A stretch of DNA of 36,592 nucleotides. Origin: an uncultured Gammaproteobacteria bacterium (GTDB taxonomy: Bacteria; Pseudomonadota; Gammaproteobacteria; Arenicellales; JAANXG01). The stretch covers positions 1-36,592 of the forward strand of contig CALZGZ010000351.1 in the NCBI GenBank assembly GCA_945787105.1, given 5' to 3'. Numbering within the stretch: the first letter of the stretch is position 1; each line of letters opens with the position of its first letter. The translations under genes were made by a program, and so were the position numbers. The notes below the pieces were generated by a model. It was not told the DNA's origin, did no database searches, and saw only the letters and a program-made list of their open reading frames with translations. Below are positions 1-9,323 of this stretch, piece after piece.

Positions 1-426
1 ATACGCAAGGACCGTCTTGATATGGCCTTGCAAAAAGCCAGACGATTGACTCTCAAACAACTCAAGCAGGTGACGCAGGCGCAAGAAGAGCCGCAAGTAC
101 GTACTCACATCAGCGTTCATATGCGTGGCCAGATAACCCTGATACCGATTCAGGATATCGTTTACTTCATGGCTGACAACAAGTACGTCACCGTGCGCAC
201 CGGGGCTGAGCAACATCTAATTGAAGACTCGCTAGTCAGTCTGGAGGAAGAGTTCAAAGATCGATTTCTTCGCATCCACAGAAATGCCCTGGTAGCGGTA
301 GATTACATCCGCGGTATCGAAAAACAGCCGAGTGGCCGTTGGCGGGTGCTGCTGAGGGACGTGGACGATAAACTCGACGTCAGCCGGCGACATACACCGG
401 CGGTGCGCCGGTGGACACGCCGCTAA
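1..426 (+). CDS. LytTR-type response regulator C-terminal part (AlgR-like), 5' truncated by window edge
   Basis: Frame is open from base 1 (IRKDRLDMALQKARRL...). It contains a LytTR DNA-binding domain (ITLIPIQDIVYFMADNKYVTVRTG...FLRIHRNALVAVDYI...VSRRHTPAVRR). It lies upstream of hemC, as algR does in pseudomonads. Confidence 0.88.
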   Translation: MRKDRLDMALQKARRLTLKQLKQVTQAQEEPQVRTHISVHMRGQITLIPIQDIVYFMADNKYVTVRTGAEQHLIEDSLVSLEEEFKDRFLRIHRNALVAVDYIRGIEKQPSGRWRVLLRDVDDKLDVSRRHTPAVRRWTRR

Positions 427-908
427 TGGCGGGACATCGTTGCTTGTCCAAGTTTCCTGGCGGCTTGCTTAATTGCGCCTTCGAGATAGTCGAGATAAAA
501 GTCCGGCAGCATAGCCCCTACCAAATCGGGGGCAAGTCGCTCGCCGTTGACCCCGTAGAAGCGCACCGTCGGAACCAAAGCTACCCCCTGATCACGTGCG
601 AAGTGGGTGTGCGTGGTTTCGACTCCGTTAAAGTCCGTTAGCGTAAAATCACTATCTGTGGTCACAATCCGAACCATCACCCGCCGCCCAAATCGGGGAT
701 GATCTGGCAACGGGTCGATATAGTCCCGCCTGACCTGCTCACAGTAAGGGCAGTGATCGGCGCTGAACATGACGACGATGGGAGTCTTCGATTCCGCGGC
801 TTGGCGGCCATCAGCCGCCAGGTCATGGGCATCGGACACCCCGTAAGCCAGTGTGGAACGGCACCATAGTAAAGCCAGGAGCAGTAAGTAATATATGGCC
901 CTAGACAT
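423..908 (-). CDS. Exported thioredoxin-fold protein
   Basis: Signal-like N-terminus MSRAIYYLLLLALLWCRSTLAYG and a thioredoxin motif VVMFSADHCPYCEQVRRDY. The ORF is open to 947, but Met at 908 fits a signal peptide better. Confidence 0.75.
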   Translation of the reverse strand: MSRAIYYLLLLALLWCRSTLAYGVSDAHDLAADGRQAAESKTPIVVMFSADHCPYCEQVRRDYIDPLPDHPRFGRRVMVRIVTTDSDFTLTDFNGVETTHTHFARDQGVALVPTVRFYGVNGERLAPDLVGAMLPDFYLDYLEGAIKQAARKLGQATMSRH

Positions 909-1014
909 GATTGTCGGAGACGCTATCACAGCCGATGGGTTTGGCAAAGTCAGACGGAATCAATGGGGGTTTAGGAGACCGTGCGGATCCCAATAGATCG
1001 GGGTCATAAAGCTT

Positions 1015-1938
1015 ATGACCAACATACGCGTTGCCACCCGTAAAAGTCCTCTCGCCCTCTGGCAGGCACACTACGTTCGTGACCAGCTGCGCCGGCAACA
1101 TCGCGATGTTGCCGTTGAATTGATCGCGATGACTACCAAAGGCGATAGGGTCTTGGATGCCCCACTCGCGACCGCCGGCGGCAAGGGTCTGTTCCTCAAG
1201 GAACTAGAGGAAAGCTTGCTCGATGGGCGCGCCGATATCGCGGTACATTCAATGAAAGATGTTACCGTGATGTTACCCGACCAACTGCATATCCCTGTCA
1301 TCTGCGAACGGGCCGAGCCCCTTGACGCCTTTGTCTCGAATCGGTTTGAGTCTTTACAGTCACTGTCCGTCAATGCACGGGTGGGAACCTCTAGCCTAAG
1401 AAGGCAATGTCAATTGCGCCACGCCTTTCCCGGTCTCGACGTCGTCAATCTTCGCGGCAATGTCAATACCCGATTGGCCAAGCTCGACGCTGGCGAATTC
1501 GACGCCATACTCCTTGCTGCCGCTGGACTGCAGAGGCTGGGGATGGCAGATCGGATCACGGCGCTGATTGACGCCAACATATCATTACCAGCCGTAGGAC
1601 AGGGCGCGGTCGGCATCGAATGCCGCCGTGATGACGACCGTGTCAATGATTTGGTCTCCCCGCTCGATCACCATCCCACCCATACGCGCATTCGCGCCGA
1701 GCGCGCCCTCAACGCAGCCTTGGAGGGCGGTTGTCAGGTACCAATTGGCGGATACGCCGAATTACATGGCCAACAGCTGTGGCTACGGGGCCTGGTAGGT
1801 AAGGCCGATGGTTCCGTTGTGCTGCATGGCGACGCGGTGGGGCCGGCTGATGAGCCAGAAGCCCTAGGTCGAGCGGTGGCGAGCCAACTCATCGCTCAAG
1901 GAGCGGATGAGATTCTGCGTGAACTCTTACAACAGTGA
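1015..1938 (+). CDS. hemC: Porphobilinogen deaminase (hydroxymethylbilane synthase)
   Basis: [21 protein letters not shown]...HSMKDV...[11 protein letters not shown]...[13 protein letters not shown]...[12 protein letters not shown] are hallmark HemC motifs. Confidence 0.98.
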   Translation: MTNIRVATRKSPLALWQAHYVRDQLRRQHRDVAVELIAMTTKGDRVLDAPLATAGGKGLFLKELEESLLDGRADIAVHSMKDVTVMLPDQLHIPVICERAEPLDAFVSNRFESLQSLSVNARVGTSSLRRQCQLRHAFPGLDVVNLRGNVNTRLAKLDAGEFDAILLAAAGLQRLGMADRITALIDANISLPAVGQGAVGIECRRDDDRVNDLVSPLDHHPTHTRIRAERALNAALEGGCQVPIGGYAELHGQQLWLRGLVGKADGSVVLHGDAVGPADEPEALGRAVASQLIAQGADEILRELLQQ

Positions 1939-2710
1939 TTTAAGCAATACCTGGGTGGTAGTCACGCGACCCGCCCATCAAGCGGATGGTATCAGCAGGC
2001 GGATCGAGCAGTCCGGCGGCCAGGTGATTCGGTTTCCGGTGATCGAAATAAAAGCAACTGTGAATATTGATCGGTTGCACGCGGTACTGCGCCGGTTAGC
2101 TGATTTTGACTGGTTGCTGTTTGTGAGCGCCAATGCCGTTCACATGGGACTCGAGGCGATCGCCAACGCTGGGGTTCTCCAGCCCCGCGCCAACGTTGCC
2201 GCGGTCGGTGTTCGCACCGCGCAAGCGCTACAGCAGAAAGGTTGGGACCTAGATGTGGTCGCCAAACCACCGTATAACAGCGAGGCGTTGCTGGCTGAAC
2301 CGGTTATGCAGCGAGTGAGAGGCCAGCATTTCTTGATCTTTCGCGGTGAAAGCGGTCGTGAATTGCTGCGCGAGACGCTGTTAACAAGAGGCGCCCATGT
2401 CAATTATGCGGAATGCTATCGGCGTGTCCCCGCGCGTAGCGATCCAGTGTTATTGGAGAAGGCGTGGTCGCAACAGCGGCTGGATGTAATCATGATTACC
2501 AGCGTAGCCGGCGTTGAAAATCTAATCAGCATATTGGGCCATCGCAACCGTAGCCGTTTGCTGCGGACTTCGCTGGTGGTCGCAGGCCGTAGGGTGGCGA
2601 AAGCGGCGCACGATCATGGTTGGCTGGCACCCGTGGTGGTGGCGGCCGATGCCACCGATGATGCGATGCTGGCGGCACTACATACGTGGGAAACAAGCGT
2701 TCGCCCATGA
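1907..2710 (+). CDS. hemD: Uroporphyrinogen-III synthase (start uncertain)
   Basis: [33 protein letters not shown]...[18 protein letters not shown]...[15 protein letters not shown]. It follows hemC and overlaps its 3' end. Confidence 0.92.
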   Translation: MRFCVNSYNSDLSNTWVVVTRPAHQADGISRRIEQSGGQVIRFPVIEIKATVNIDRLHAVLRRLADFDWLLFVSANAVHMGLEAIANAGVLQPRANVAAVGVRTAQALQQKGWDLDVVAKPPYNSEALLAEPVMQRVRGQHFLIFRGESGRELLRETLLTRGAHVNYAECYRRVPARSDPVLLEKAWSQQRLDVIMITSVAGVENLISILGHRNRSRLLRTSLVVAGRRVAKAAHDHGWLAPVVVAADATDDAMLAALHTWETSVRP

Positions 2711-2817
2711 GACAGTAATTCTTTAAACAAAGGCAAAAACCAATAATCATAAGGCGCGCAAGGCTGCGGCCTATGGTAAAGTCGGGCGTTAAGGACTACT
2801 GACTGACGAGCATACGA

Positions 2818-4023
2818 ATGAGCAACGAAAAAGATACCCCTGCTGTCGACAATTCTTCCGCAGTGACGCCGCCAACCGACGACACCACCGCGGCGGAGCA
2901 TGCCGCGGCAACGCAAGACGATGAGCTAGTGGACCAGCTACAACCGCAGTCAGCTGAACCCGCCGCGACGACAGCGCAACGAGGTGGCCGAGTTCTAGGC
3001 GGACTGGCGCTGTTCTTATCGTTGGTTGCACTGGGGCTCGGCGCGTATCTGTGGTATCGCGTGGAGGTTCAGCAGAGGCTGGAACAGACGCAAAACGCGG
3101 CGGGCGTTGACACCAGCATCAAGGGGCTCACACAACAAGTCACCGGCCTCGAAAAGCAGCAGGACAAGCTCGATTCTCGACAAACCGAGGTGGACAAAAC
3201 GATCAAGCAGACGCTGCAGCAGACGATTGAGCCACTGAAGAAATCACAAACCGATCTATCCTCGTCGTTCCAAGATCTCACCAGTTCCGTGGAAAAGGTC
3301 TACGCCGATCTGGATCGGAGCCTCGATAGCTGGGCCCTGGAAGAGATCGAGCAGCTGCTGCGCATCGCCAATCATAGCGTGAGCTTATCCGCAGACGTCA
3401 ACACCGCGCGGGCGGGTTTGAAGTTGGCGGACCGGCGTTTGCAGGAACTCGGTAATCCCAAGTTCACTGAGGTCCGCCGGTTGATCGCCGATGAGATCAC
3501 GCAATTGCAGGGCGTGAAATCCCCCGACACCGCCGGGCTTGCTCTGCGTCTGAGCAGCATGTCGGCGGTGGTGGACAAGTTTGCATTGAAGGACCAGCCA
3601 CAACGGGCGATCGACGGCGGAACCGCCGGCGCGGGGGAGAAGAAATCGGAAAACGAATGGATCCAGGCGGGCCGCGAGATGTTGGCCGATTTACAGGGGC
3701 TGGTTCGCATCCAAAATGTTAGCGAACCGGCTAAACCGCTATTGAGCCCGGAAAAACGCTACTACTTGTTTGAGAATCTGCGCCTCGCGCTTTCCGGCGC
3801 CCAAATCGCACTGCTCAAAGCCGATACCCATACCTACCGCAGCAACCTGGAAAATGCCGCTAATTGGCTGGAAAACTACTTCGATGCCGAAGACAATCAG
3901 GTAACCCAAGCGATAAATAATCTGAAACAGATGCGCGAAATCGAACTAAAACCAGAACTTCCAGACATTAGCGCATCACTCAATGAGCTGCAGAAAATCA
4001 AACGGCGGGGCAATTCCGAATGA
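2818..4023 (+). CDS. hemX: HemX-family membrane protein (often annotated uroporphyrinogen-III C-methyltransferase-like)
   Basis: Acidic N-terminus, one TM segment (GLALFLSLVALGLGAYLWYRVEVQQ), coiled coil, and WALEEIEQLLRIANHSVSL / LENLRLALSGAQIALL motifs. It sits between hemD and hemY. Confidence 0.93.
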   Translation: MSNEKDTPAVDNSSAVTPPTDDTTAAEHAAATQDDELVDQLQPQSAEPAATTAQRGGRVLGGLALFLSLVALGLGAYLWYRVEVQQRLEQTQNAAGVDTSIKGLTQQVTGLEKQQDKLDSRQTEVDKTIKQTLQQTIEPLKKSQTDLSSSFQDLTSSVEKVYADLDRSLDSWALEEIEQLLRIANHSVSLSADVNTARAGLKLADRRLQELGNPKFTEVRRLIADEITQLQGVKSPDTAGLALRLSSMSAVVDKFALKDQPQRAIDGGTAGAGEKKSENEWIQAGREMLADLQGLVRIQNVSEPAKPLLSPEKRYYLFENLRLALSGAQIALLKADTHTYRSNLENAANWLENYFDAEDNQVTQAINNLKQMREIELKPELPDISASLNELQKIKRRGNSE

Positions 4024-5297
4024 AGCTGCTAATCGTCATATTGTTAGCGCTAGCGGCATCACTTGCGATCGCGTACGTGGCCGTCGATGACCCCGGCTAT
4101 GTGTTGATCACCTTAACACCGTGGAGCATCGAACTTTCATTTTCATTGTTTATCGTCTTGCTGGTGGCATTGTTCATCGCCACCTATTTGGTGGTTCGGC
4201 TTCTGGTGCGCATTTGGCGAACACCTAAAGACATCAGTATGTGGCGCGGGCGACGCCTGACGGGTAAGGCGCAGCGCTCTCAAACCCAGGGAATGATGGG
4301 GCTGATTGAAGGCGACTGGCCAAAGGCGGAAAAACAGCTGCTCAGCTATCTGAGCCATACGGATACCCCGGTGTTGAATTATCTCGGCGCCGCACATGCC
4401 GCCCAAGCCCAGGGCGACCTCGAAAGACGGGATAAGTATTTAGCTCAAGCCCATGACAGTGATCCTCGACAGACGATCGCCGTGGGACTTACCAAGGCCA
4501 AGTTGCAATATCAGACCGGCCAGCTGGAACAGGCGCTCGCCACGCTCAATAACCTGCGAACTCATGCGCCCAAAAACAAGAAGATACTAGGGCTGAAAAT
4601 GCAGATTTATCAGGACCTACAGAATTGGAAGGCGTTATCGGAGTTGGTGCCTGCGGCACGCAAGTACCGGGTGTTACCGGAGGACAAACTAGAACAGTTG
4701 CAACAACTTACAGCACAGCGACTATTGACCCATTCCGATAGCGGTAATGGTGGACACTTGCAGGATATCTGGAAAACGCTGTCCCGCGATCAGAAACGGG
4801 ATCCAGAGATGATTGCCACCTACGTCGACCAAATCATTGAAGGCGGTGACAACGAACAGGCTGAAACCCTGTTGCGCAAAGCCATTAAACAACAATGGGA
4901 GCCCAAGCTGGTGTTGCTTTATGGCCGAGTTCATTCGTCGGATCTCGCCAAACAGTTAAAGACGGCAGAAAAGTGGGCGACCACCCATCAGGAGAACCCG
5001 GAGTTGTTGCTGACTCTGGCGCGTCTATGCATGGCTAACGAACTGTGGGGGAAGGCGCGCTCTTATTTGGAGACTTGCATCGCCAATGATGGCCCGGCAG
5101 AGGCCTATCAAGAACTGGGCAAACTGTTGGAACAACTCGAGGAACCGGAGAATGCGCTCACTTATTACCGGCAAGGCCTGGAGCGCGTTTCGACTTCCGC
5201 CGGACAGGGTCAGCCGGTGGCACCTAAAGCGACGGCGGACACCGCAGCCTTAACCGCACCCGCTACGCCGGATTCTCCGCTTGAGTCGGATCGTTAG
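4020..5297 (+). CDS. hemY: HemY-family TPR membrane protein
   Basis: Two N-terminal TMs (MKLLIVILLALAASLAIAYVAVDDPGYVLITL...) then TPR repeats. It overlaps hemX by 4 nt. Confidence 0.93.
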   Translation: MKLLIVILLALAASLAIAYVAVDDPGYVLITLTPWSIELSFSLFIVLLVALFIATYLVVRLLVRIWRTPKDISMWRGRRLTGKAQRSQTQGMMGLIEGDWPKAEKQLLSYLSHTDTPVLNYLGAAHAAQAQGDLERRDKYLAQAHDSDPRQTIAVGLTKAKLQYQTGQLEQALATLNNLRTHAPKNKKILGLKMQIYQDLQNWKALSELVPAARKYRVLPEDKLEQLQQLTAQRLLTHSDSGNGGHLQDIWKTLSRDQKRDPEMIATYVDQIIEGGDNEQAETLLRKAIKQQWEPKLVLLYGRVHSSDLAKQLKTAEKWATTHQENPELLLTLARLCMANELWGKARSYLETCIANDGPAEAYQELGKLLEQLEEPENALTYYRQGLERVSTSAGQGQPVAPKATADTAALTAPATPDSPLESDR

Positions 5298-6306
5298 CAA
5301 ATTCGAACGAGTCAAAGTAAAAACGATCCGGCGATAACCCACAAGGGGGGAATGCGGCCTTACCAGCCTCTATCATTGGTGGTGGGCCCGATGCATAGAC
5401 TTCAAATTCGCGCAAATCCGGGTAGGCGTCGATCACCGCTGCATGCACCCACCCAGTCTTCCCCTGCCACTGTTCCTGCGCCAGGGGTTCCGACAATACC
5501 GGCGTGAACTGGAATTGATCGCGGGCCAGCACCCAAGCTTCGGCGCGTTCGCGCATATATAGATCACGGGATGTCCGCACCCCCCAAAACAGATGCATGG
5601 GTCTGGATATGTTGGCGGCCAGCGCATGTTCGATGATCGCATTTATCGGCGCAAAACCGGTTCCACCAGCCATGAATATGATCGGCGCCGTTGAATCCTG
5701 GCGCAGAAAAAACGTGCCAAACGGCCCTTGAAACCGGAGTAAGTCCCGCTCTTTGAGTTCAGTAAATACATGATTGGTAAACTCGCCCCCGGGAACGCGC
5801 CGGATGTGCAGATTAATGACGGACCCTTGGCCAGCCACATTGGCTATTGAAAAACTGCGGCGCCGACTGCCGCGAAGCAATATATCGATATATTGGCCTG
5901 GTAGGTAATTAAAGCTTTGATTCTTCGGCAGCGTCAACTGAACGCCCATCACATCGGGTGATAGCAAATCCATTTTTGCAACCCGACATGGCAGGATCTT
6001 GATATCAATCCCCTCCGCGGCAACCACCTCCCGCGCTTGCACCACGAGATCGGACCGTGGTTTTGCCTGACACAATAACGCGTAGCCCTGAGCGCGCTCC
6101 ACATCGCTAAGGGCTTGTTGCTGATACACTCCATAATCGACCCTACCTGATGCCACAAACGCTTTACACGTGCCACACGAACCGGTGCGACAACTATAGG
6201 GCAGCACGAAACCGGCACGCAGTGCGGCCTCGAGTACCGTTTCATCGATATTGGCCTCGAACTGTTTCTCACTGCTGCGCAGCGTGACGATGTGAGTGGA
6301 TGTCAT
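5263..6306 (-). CDS. NAD(P)H oxidoreductase with N-terminal 2Fe-2S plant-type ferredoxin domain (CDP-6-deoxy-delta-3,4-glucoseen reductase-like)
   Basis: Ferredoxin motif CRTGSCGTCKAFV...LLCQAKP; FNR motifs RRSFSIANV and MAGGTGFAPINAII; C-terminal EVYASGPPPMIEA. Confidence 0.9.
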   Translation of the reverse strand: MTSTHIVTLRSSEKQFEANIDETVLEAALRAGFVLPYSCRTGSCGTCKAFVASGRVDYGVYQQQALSDVERAQGYALLCQAKPRSDLVVQAREVVAAEGIDIKILPCRVAKMDLLSPDVMGVQLTLPKNQSFNYLPGQYIDILLRGSRRRSFSIANVAGQGSVINLHIRRVPGGEFTNHVFTELKERDLLRFQGPFGTFFLRQDSTAPIIFMAGGTGFAPINAIIEHALAANISRPMHLFWGVRTSRDLYMRERAEAWVLARDQFQFTPVLSEPLAQEQWQGKTGWVHAAVIDAYPDLREFEVYASGPPPMIEAGKAAFPPCGLSPDRFYFDSFEFANDPTQAENPA

Positions 6307-6366
6307 AATTGGTCTCGTGTTGTCGCAATTCTTACCATCGCTGATATTAGCAATTGGCTAAAGTGA

Positions 6367-7182
6367 ATGCCGGAGCTACCTGAGGTTGAAACTACTTGCC
6401 GTGGGCTCAGACCCCATGTGGTGAATCGCCTGATTGCCGCGGTCCGGATCCGCGCGCCGCGTCTACGCTGGCCAGTGCCTGTCCAACTAGGACGCATGAT
6501 ACGCGGGAAGCGCATCCGCACCATTAACAGGCGCGCGAAGTATCTCTTACTTGGGACCGATGTGGGAACCCTCATTTTACACCTCGGTATGTCCGGCAGC
6601 CTACGTGTCGTTGCCGCGGATAATCCGGCGGGCAAATACGATCACTTTGAGATCGTTTTCACCGATGGAAACTGCTTGCGTCTACGTGACCCGCGCCGGT
6701 TCGGTTGTGTACTGTGGACCACGAAGGACCCTGCTTGCCATCCGTTACTCAGCGCGCTAGGGCCGGAACCGCTTTCCGTCGCCTTGTCCGGCGCGTATCT
6801 GTACGCACGCTCGCGGGGCAGACGGATAAGTGTGAAATCATTTATCATGAATTCCGACATCGTCGCTGGGATAGGCAACATCTACGCCAACGAGACACTG
6901 TTTGCCGCTGGTATTCACCCGCAGCGCCGCGCGGGCCGGATTTCACTGCCACGCTATACGCGCCTTGCCGACAGCATCAAGGCCACCCTAAAACATGCCA
7001 TCCAGGCCGGCGGCACCACCCTGCGCGACTTTAGCCGCGAGGACGGCAATCCAGGGTATTTTCAGCAGCAGCTTCGGGTCTACGGTCGTGAAGGGGCCTT
7101 ATGTCCACGCTGCCAAGCGCCGATCCGGCGCCGTATGGTTGCCCAGCGATCCAGCTATTTCTGCCCTCAATGCCAACGGTAA
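6367..7182 (+). CDS. mutM: Formamidopyrimidine-DNA glycosylase
   Basis: MPELPEVETTCRGL N-terminus, GIGNIYANETLF, and C-terminal zinc finger CPRCQAPIRRRMVAQRSSYFCPQCQR. Confidence 0.98.
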   Translation: MPELPEVETTCRGLRPHVVNRLIAAVRIRAPRLRWPVPVQLGRMIRGKRIRTINRRAKYLLLGTDVGTLILHLGMSGSLRVVAADNPAGKYDHFEIVFTDGNCLRLRDPRRFGCVLWTTKDPACHPLLSALGPEPLSVALSGAYLYARSRGRRISVKSFIMNSDIVAGIGNIYANETLFAAGIHPQRRAGRISLPRYTRLADSIKATLKHAIQAGGTTLRDFSREDGNPGYFQQQLRVYGREGALCPRCQAPIRRRMVAQRSSYFCPQCQR

Positions 7183-7270
7183 TCGCAATTAGTTAAAGTC
7201 AGTTCTGGATTTGCACGTAAAATTATTTGAAAAACTTGGATTTTCCGTGAATTTTGCTTAAATATATATA

Positions 7271-7284
7271 AGGGGAGTTCCCCT
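7271..7284. promoter_or_regulatory. Inverted repeat AGGGGA-GT-TCCCCT in the leader/promoter region of the dynamin-like gene
   Basis: Direct reading: 6-bp arms with a 2-nt spacer inside an AT-rich promoter-like segment (aaatatatataaggggagttcccctcagtgggg). Confidence 0.5.
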
Positions 7285-7300
7285 CAGTGGGGTATTCTTG

Positions 7301-7334
7301 ATCGAGAACGCAACGATATCGAGAACACAACAAT
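7301..7334 (+). repeat. Two tandem 17-bp units ATCGAGAACRCAACRAT immediately upstream of the dynamin-like CDS
   Basis: Unit 1 ATCGAGAACGCAACGAT (7301-7317), unit 2 ATCGAGAACACAACAAT (7318-7334), two mismatches. Confidence 0.8.
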
Positions 7335-7349
7335 CAGACGGCTCGAATC

Positions 7350-9323
7350 ATGATCGATAAATTCATCGAGAAAGGCTTTGACGAGTACAGTGAGTGGCGT
7401 AAACGCCTGCAATCATCCATCACCGATTACGGCACTTGGCTGACAGAGCAGAAATTTAACGACATCCACCTAGATCAACGCATCGAAGCGATAATCACCA
7501 CGCTCAGCGACGACAAGCTGTATGTCGCCTTTGTTGCGGAATTCTCGCGGGGTAAATCGGAGCTTATCAACGCCTTGTTCTTCGGCGACATGGGCCAAAG
7601 AATGGTCCCATCCAGCGCCGGCCGCACCACCATGTGTCCTACTGAGCTCTACTACGATCCAGATCGTGAGCCGTCTATTCAGCTATTGCCAATCGAAACC
7701 CGGATGCAGAGCACCACCATAGCCGAATACAAGGAAAATCTGGAAGAGTGGGAGACGATTTACCTGCAACCCGACGATCCGGATCAGATCCAAGCATCGT
7801 TGCAGCAACTGACCAAAGTTAAACTGGTGAGCCGGGAAATGGTGGAAAAGCTTGCGCTGCATGTCTCCGACGATCAGGCCCATGAGGACGGCATGCAAAT
7901 ACGTGGGGATGGCAGTGTGGAAATCCCCCGTTGGCGACATGCGCTGGTGAACTATCCCCATCCGATGCTCGCACAAGGTCTAGTCATACTTGATACACCA
8001 GGGTTAAACGCACTGGGTTCAGAACCGGAACTTACCCTCAACATGTTGTCCAGCGCCCACGCGGTATTGTTTATCCTGGCCGCCGACGCCGGCGTGACCA
8101 AGTCCGATTTAATACTGTGGCGCGATCACATTAACGGCGGCCAAACCCCCTCGAATACAGGCCGATTTGTAGTACTCAACAAAGTGGACGTGCTATGGGA
8201 CGAGTTGAAAGATCCACGTCAGGTGGAACGGGAGATTCAACGCCAGATTCGGGGTACTTCTGAAACTTTATCTATACCGGAAAACCAGATATTTCCTCTC
8301 TCCGCACAGAAAGGGCTGCTGGGAAAAATTAAAGACAACTCCCAATTGCTAGAAAGCAGCGGCGTAATCAAGCTTGAAAACGCGATTGCCAATCTACTTA
8401 TCCCGGCGAAGCGTGAGATCGTTAGCGCTAATGTAGGTGGAGAATTGACGGATATAGTTGAAATGACCCGCGCCATGAACGATCAGCGTATCCAAGATGT
8501 TCACGAACATATTTCAGAACTGCAGAAACTAAATGGAAAGAATATCGATGTCATTGAAGACATGATGCAGAAAGTACGCGCCGACAAAGAGCACTTGGAG
8601 AAGAATCTGCAGCGTTTTCAAGCCACCCGCTCCATATTCTCTCAGCAAACCAATAAGCTATACGGTTACTTGAGAATGAAGACCTTAGACCGACTAATCG
8701 CGGAGACTAAGAAAGATATGGCGATTAGCCTAACCACCGGCGGCCTGCGTAATACGATGATGAAGTTCTTTAAGGAAATTACAGAAACAATGGATAGCGC
8801 ATCCAAGCAGACCGTGGAAATTCAAGAACTGATGGAAGGCGTGTACAAGAAGTTTCAGGAGGAACATGGTTTGGCGAATATCAAACCGAGGCGGTTTTCG
8901 ATCAACAAGTATCAGCGTGAAATCAAGCGTCTAATCGAACGTCATGAGCACTTTATTCGCGGTTTGTCTATGGTAATGACGGAACAGATGGTTTTGGGGC
9001 GCCGTTTTTACGATTCCGCAGTGTCCAGCGTCCGCCGTGTATTTCAGCGTGCCAATCGTGACACTGACGATTGGCTGAAAACCATAATGTCACCTATGGA
9101 GTCTCAAGTTCGGGAACATCAAGTGCAGCTGCGCCGGCGATTGGAAAGTATCAAGCGTATTCACAAAGCGAGTGACACTCTCGAGGATCGCCTGGCTGAA
9201 CTTGAACATGTCGAAGACGGTATCAAACAACAACGTGCCCATATGGACGAGTTGGTCAAGCAGGTTGAAGCGGTGCTCAACGAAAACAATCAGTCCGGCG
9301 AGATTACCGAACTGAGCGCCTGA
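7350..9323 (+). CDS. Bacterial dynamin-family GTPase
   Basis: P-loop variant FVAEFSRGKSELINALFF, switch region SSAGRTTMCPTEL, G3 LVILDTPGLNALGSEPE, G4 FVVLNKVDVLWDE, long C-terminal helical region. Confidence 0.9.
   Translation: MIDKFIEKGFDEYSEWRKRLQSSITDYGTWLTEQKFNDIHLDQRIEAIITTLSDDKLYVAFVAEFSRGKSELINALFFGDMGQRMVPSSAGRTTMCPTELYYDPDREPSIQLLPIETRMQSTTIAEYKENLEEWETIYLQPDDPDQIQASLQQLTKVKLVSREMVEKLALHVSDDQAHEDGMQIRGDGSVEIPRWRHALVNYPHPMLAQGLVILDTPGLNALGSEPELTLNMLSSAHAVLFILAADAGVTKSDLILWRDHINGGQTPSNTGRFVVLNKVDVLWDELKDPRQVEREIQRQIRGTSETLSIPENQIFPLSAQKGLLGKIKDNSQLLESSGVIKLENAIANLLIPAKREIVSANVGGELTDIVEMTRAMNDQRIQDVHEHISELQKLNGKNIDVIEDMMQKVRADKEHLEKNLQRFQATRSIFSQQTNKLYGYLRMKTLDRLIAETKKDMAISLTTGGLRNTMMKFFKEITETMDSASKQTVEIQELMEGVYKKFQEEHGLANIKPRRFSINKYQREIKRLIERHEHFIRGLSMVMTEQMVLGRRFYDSAVSSVRRVFQRANRDTDDWLKTIMSPMESQVREHQVQLRRRLESIKRIHKASDTLEDRLAELEHVEDGIKQQRAHMDELVKQVEAVLNENNQSGEITELSA

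Noticed and set aside
411-641. Small plus-strand ORF (76 aa) overlapping the thioredoxin-like gene
   Set aside because: Antisense to a well-supported gene, with no motif; typical shadow ORF.
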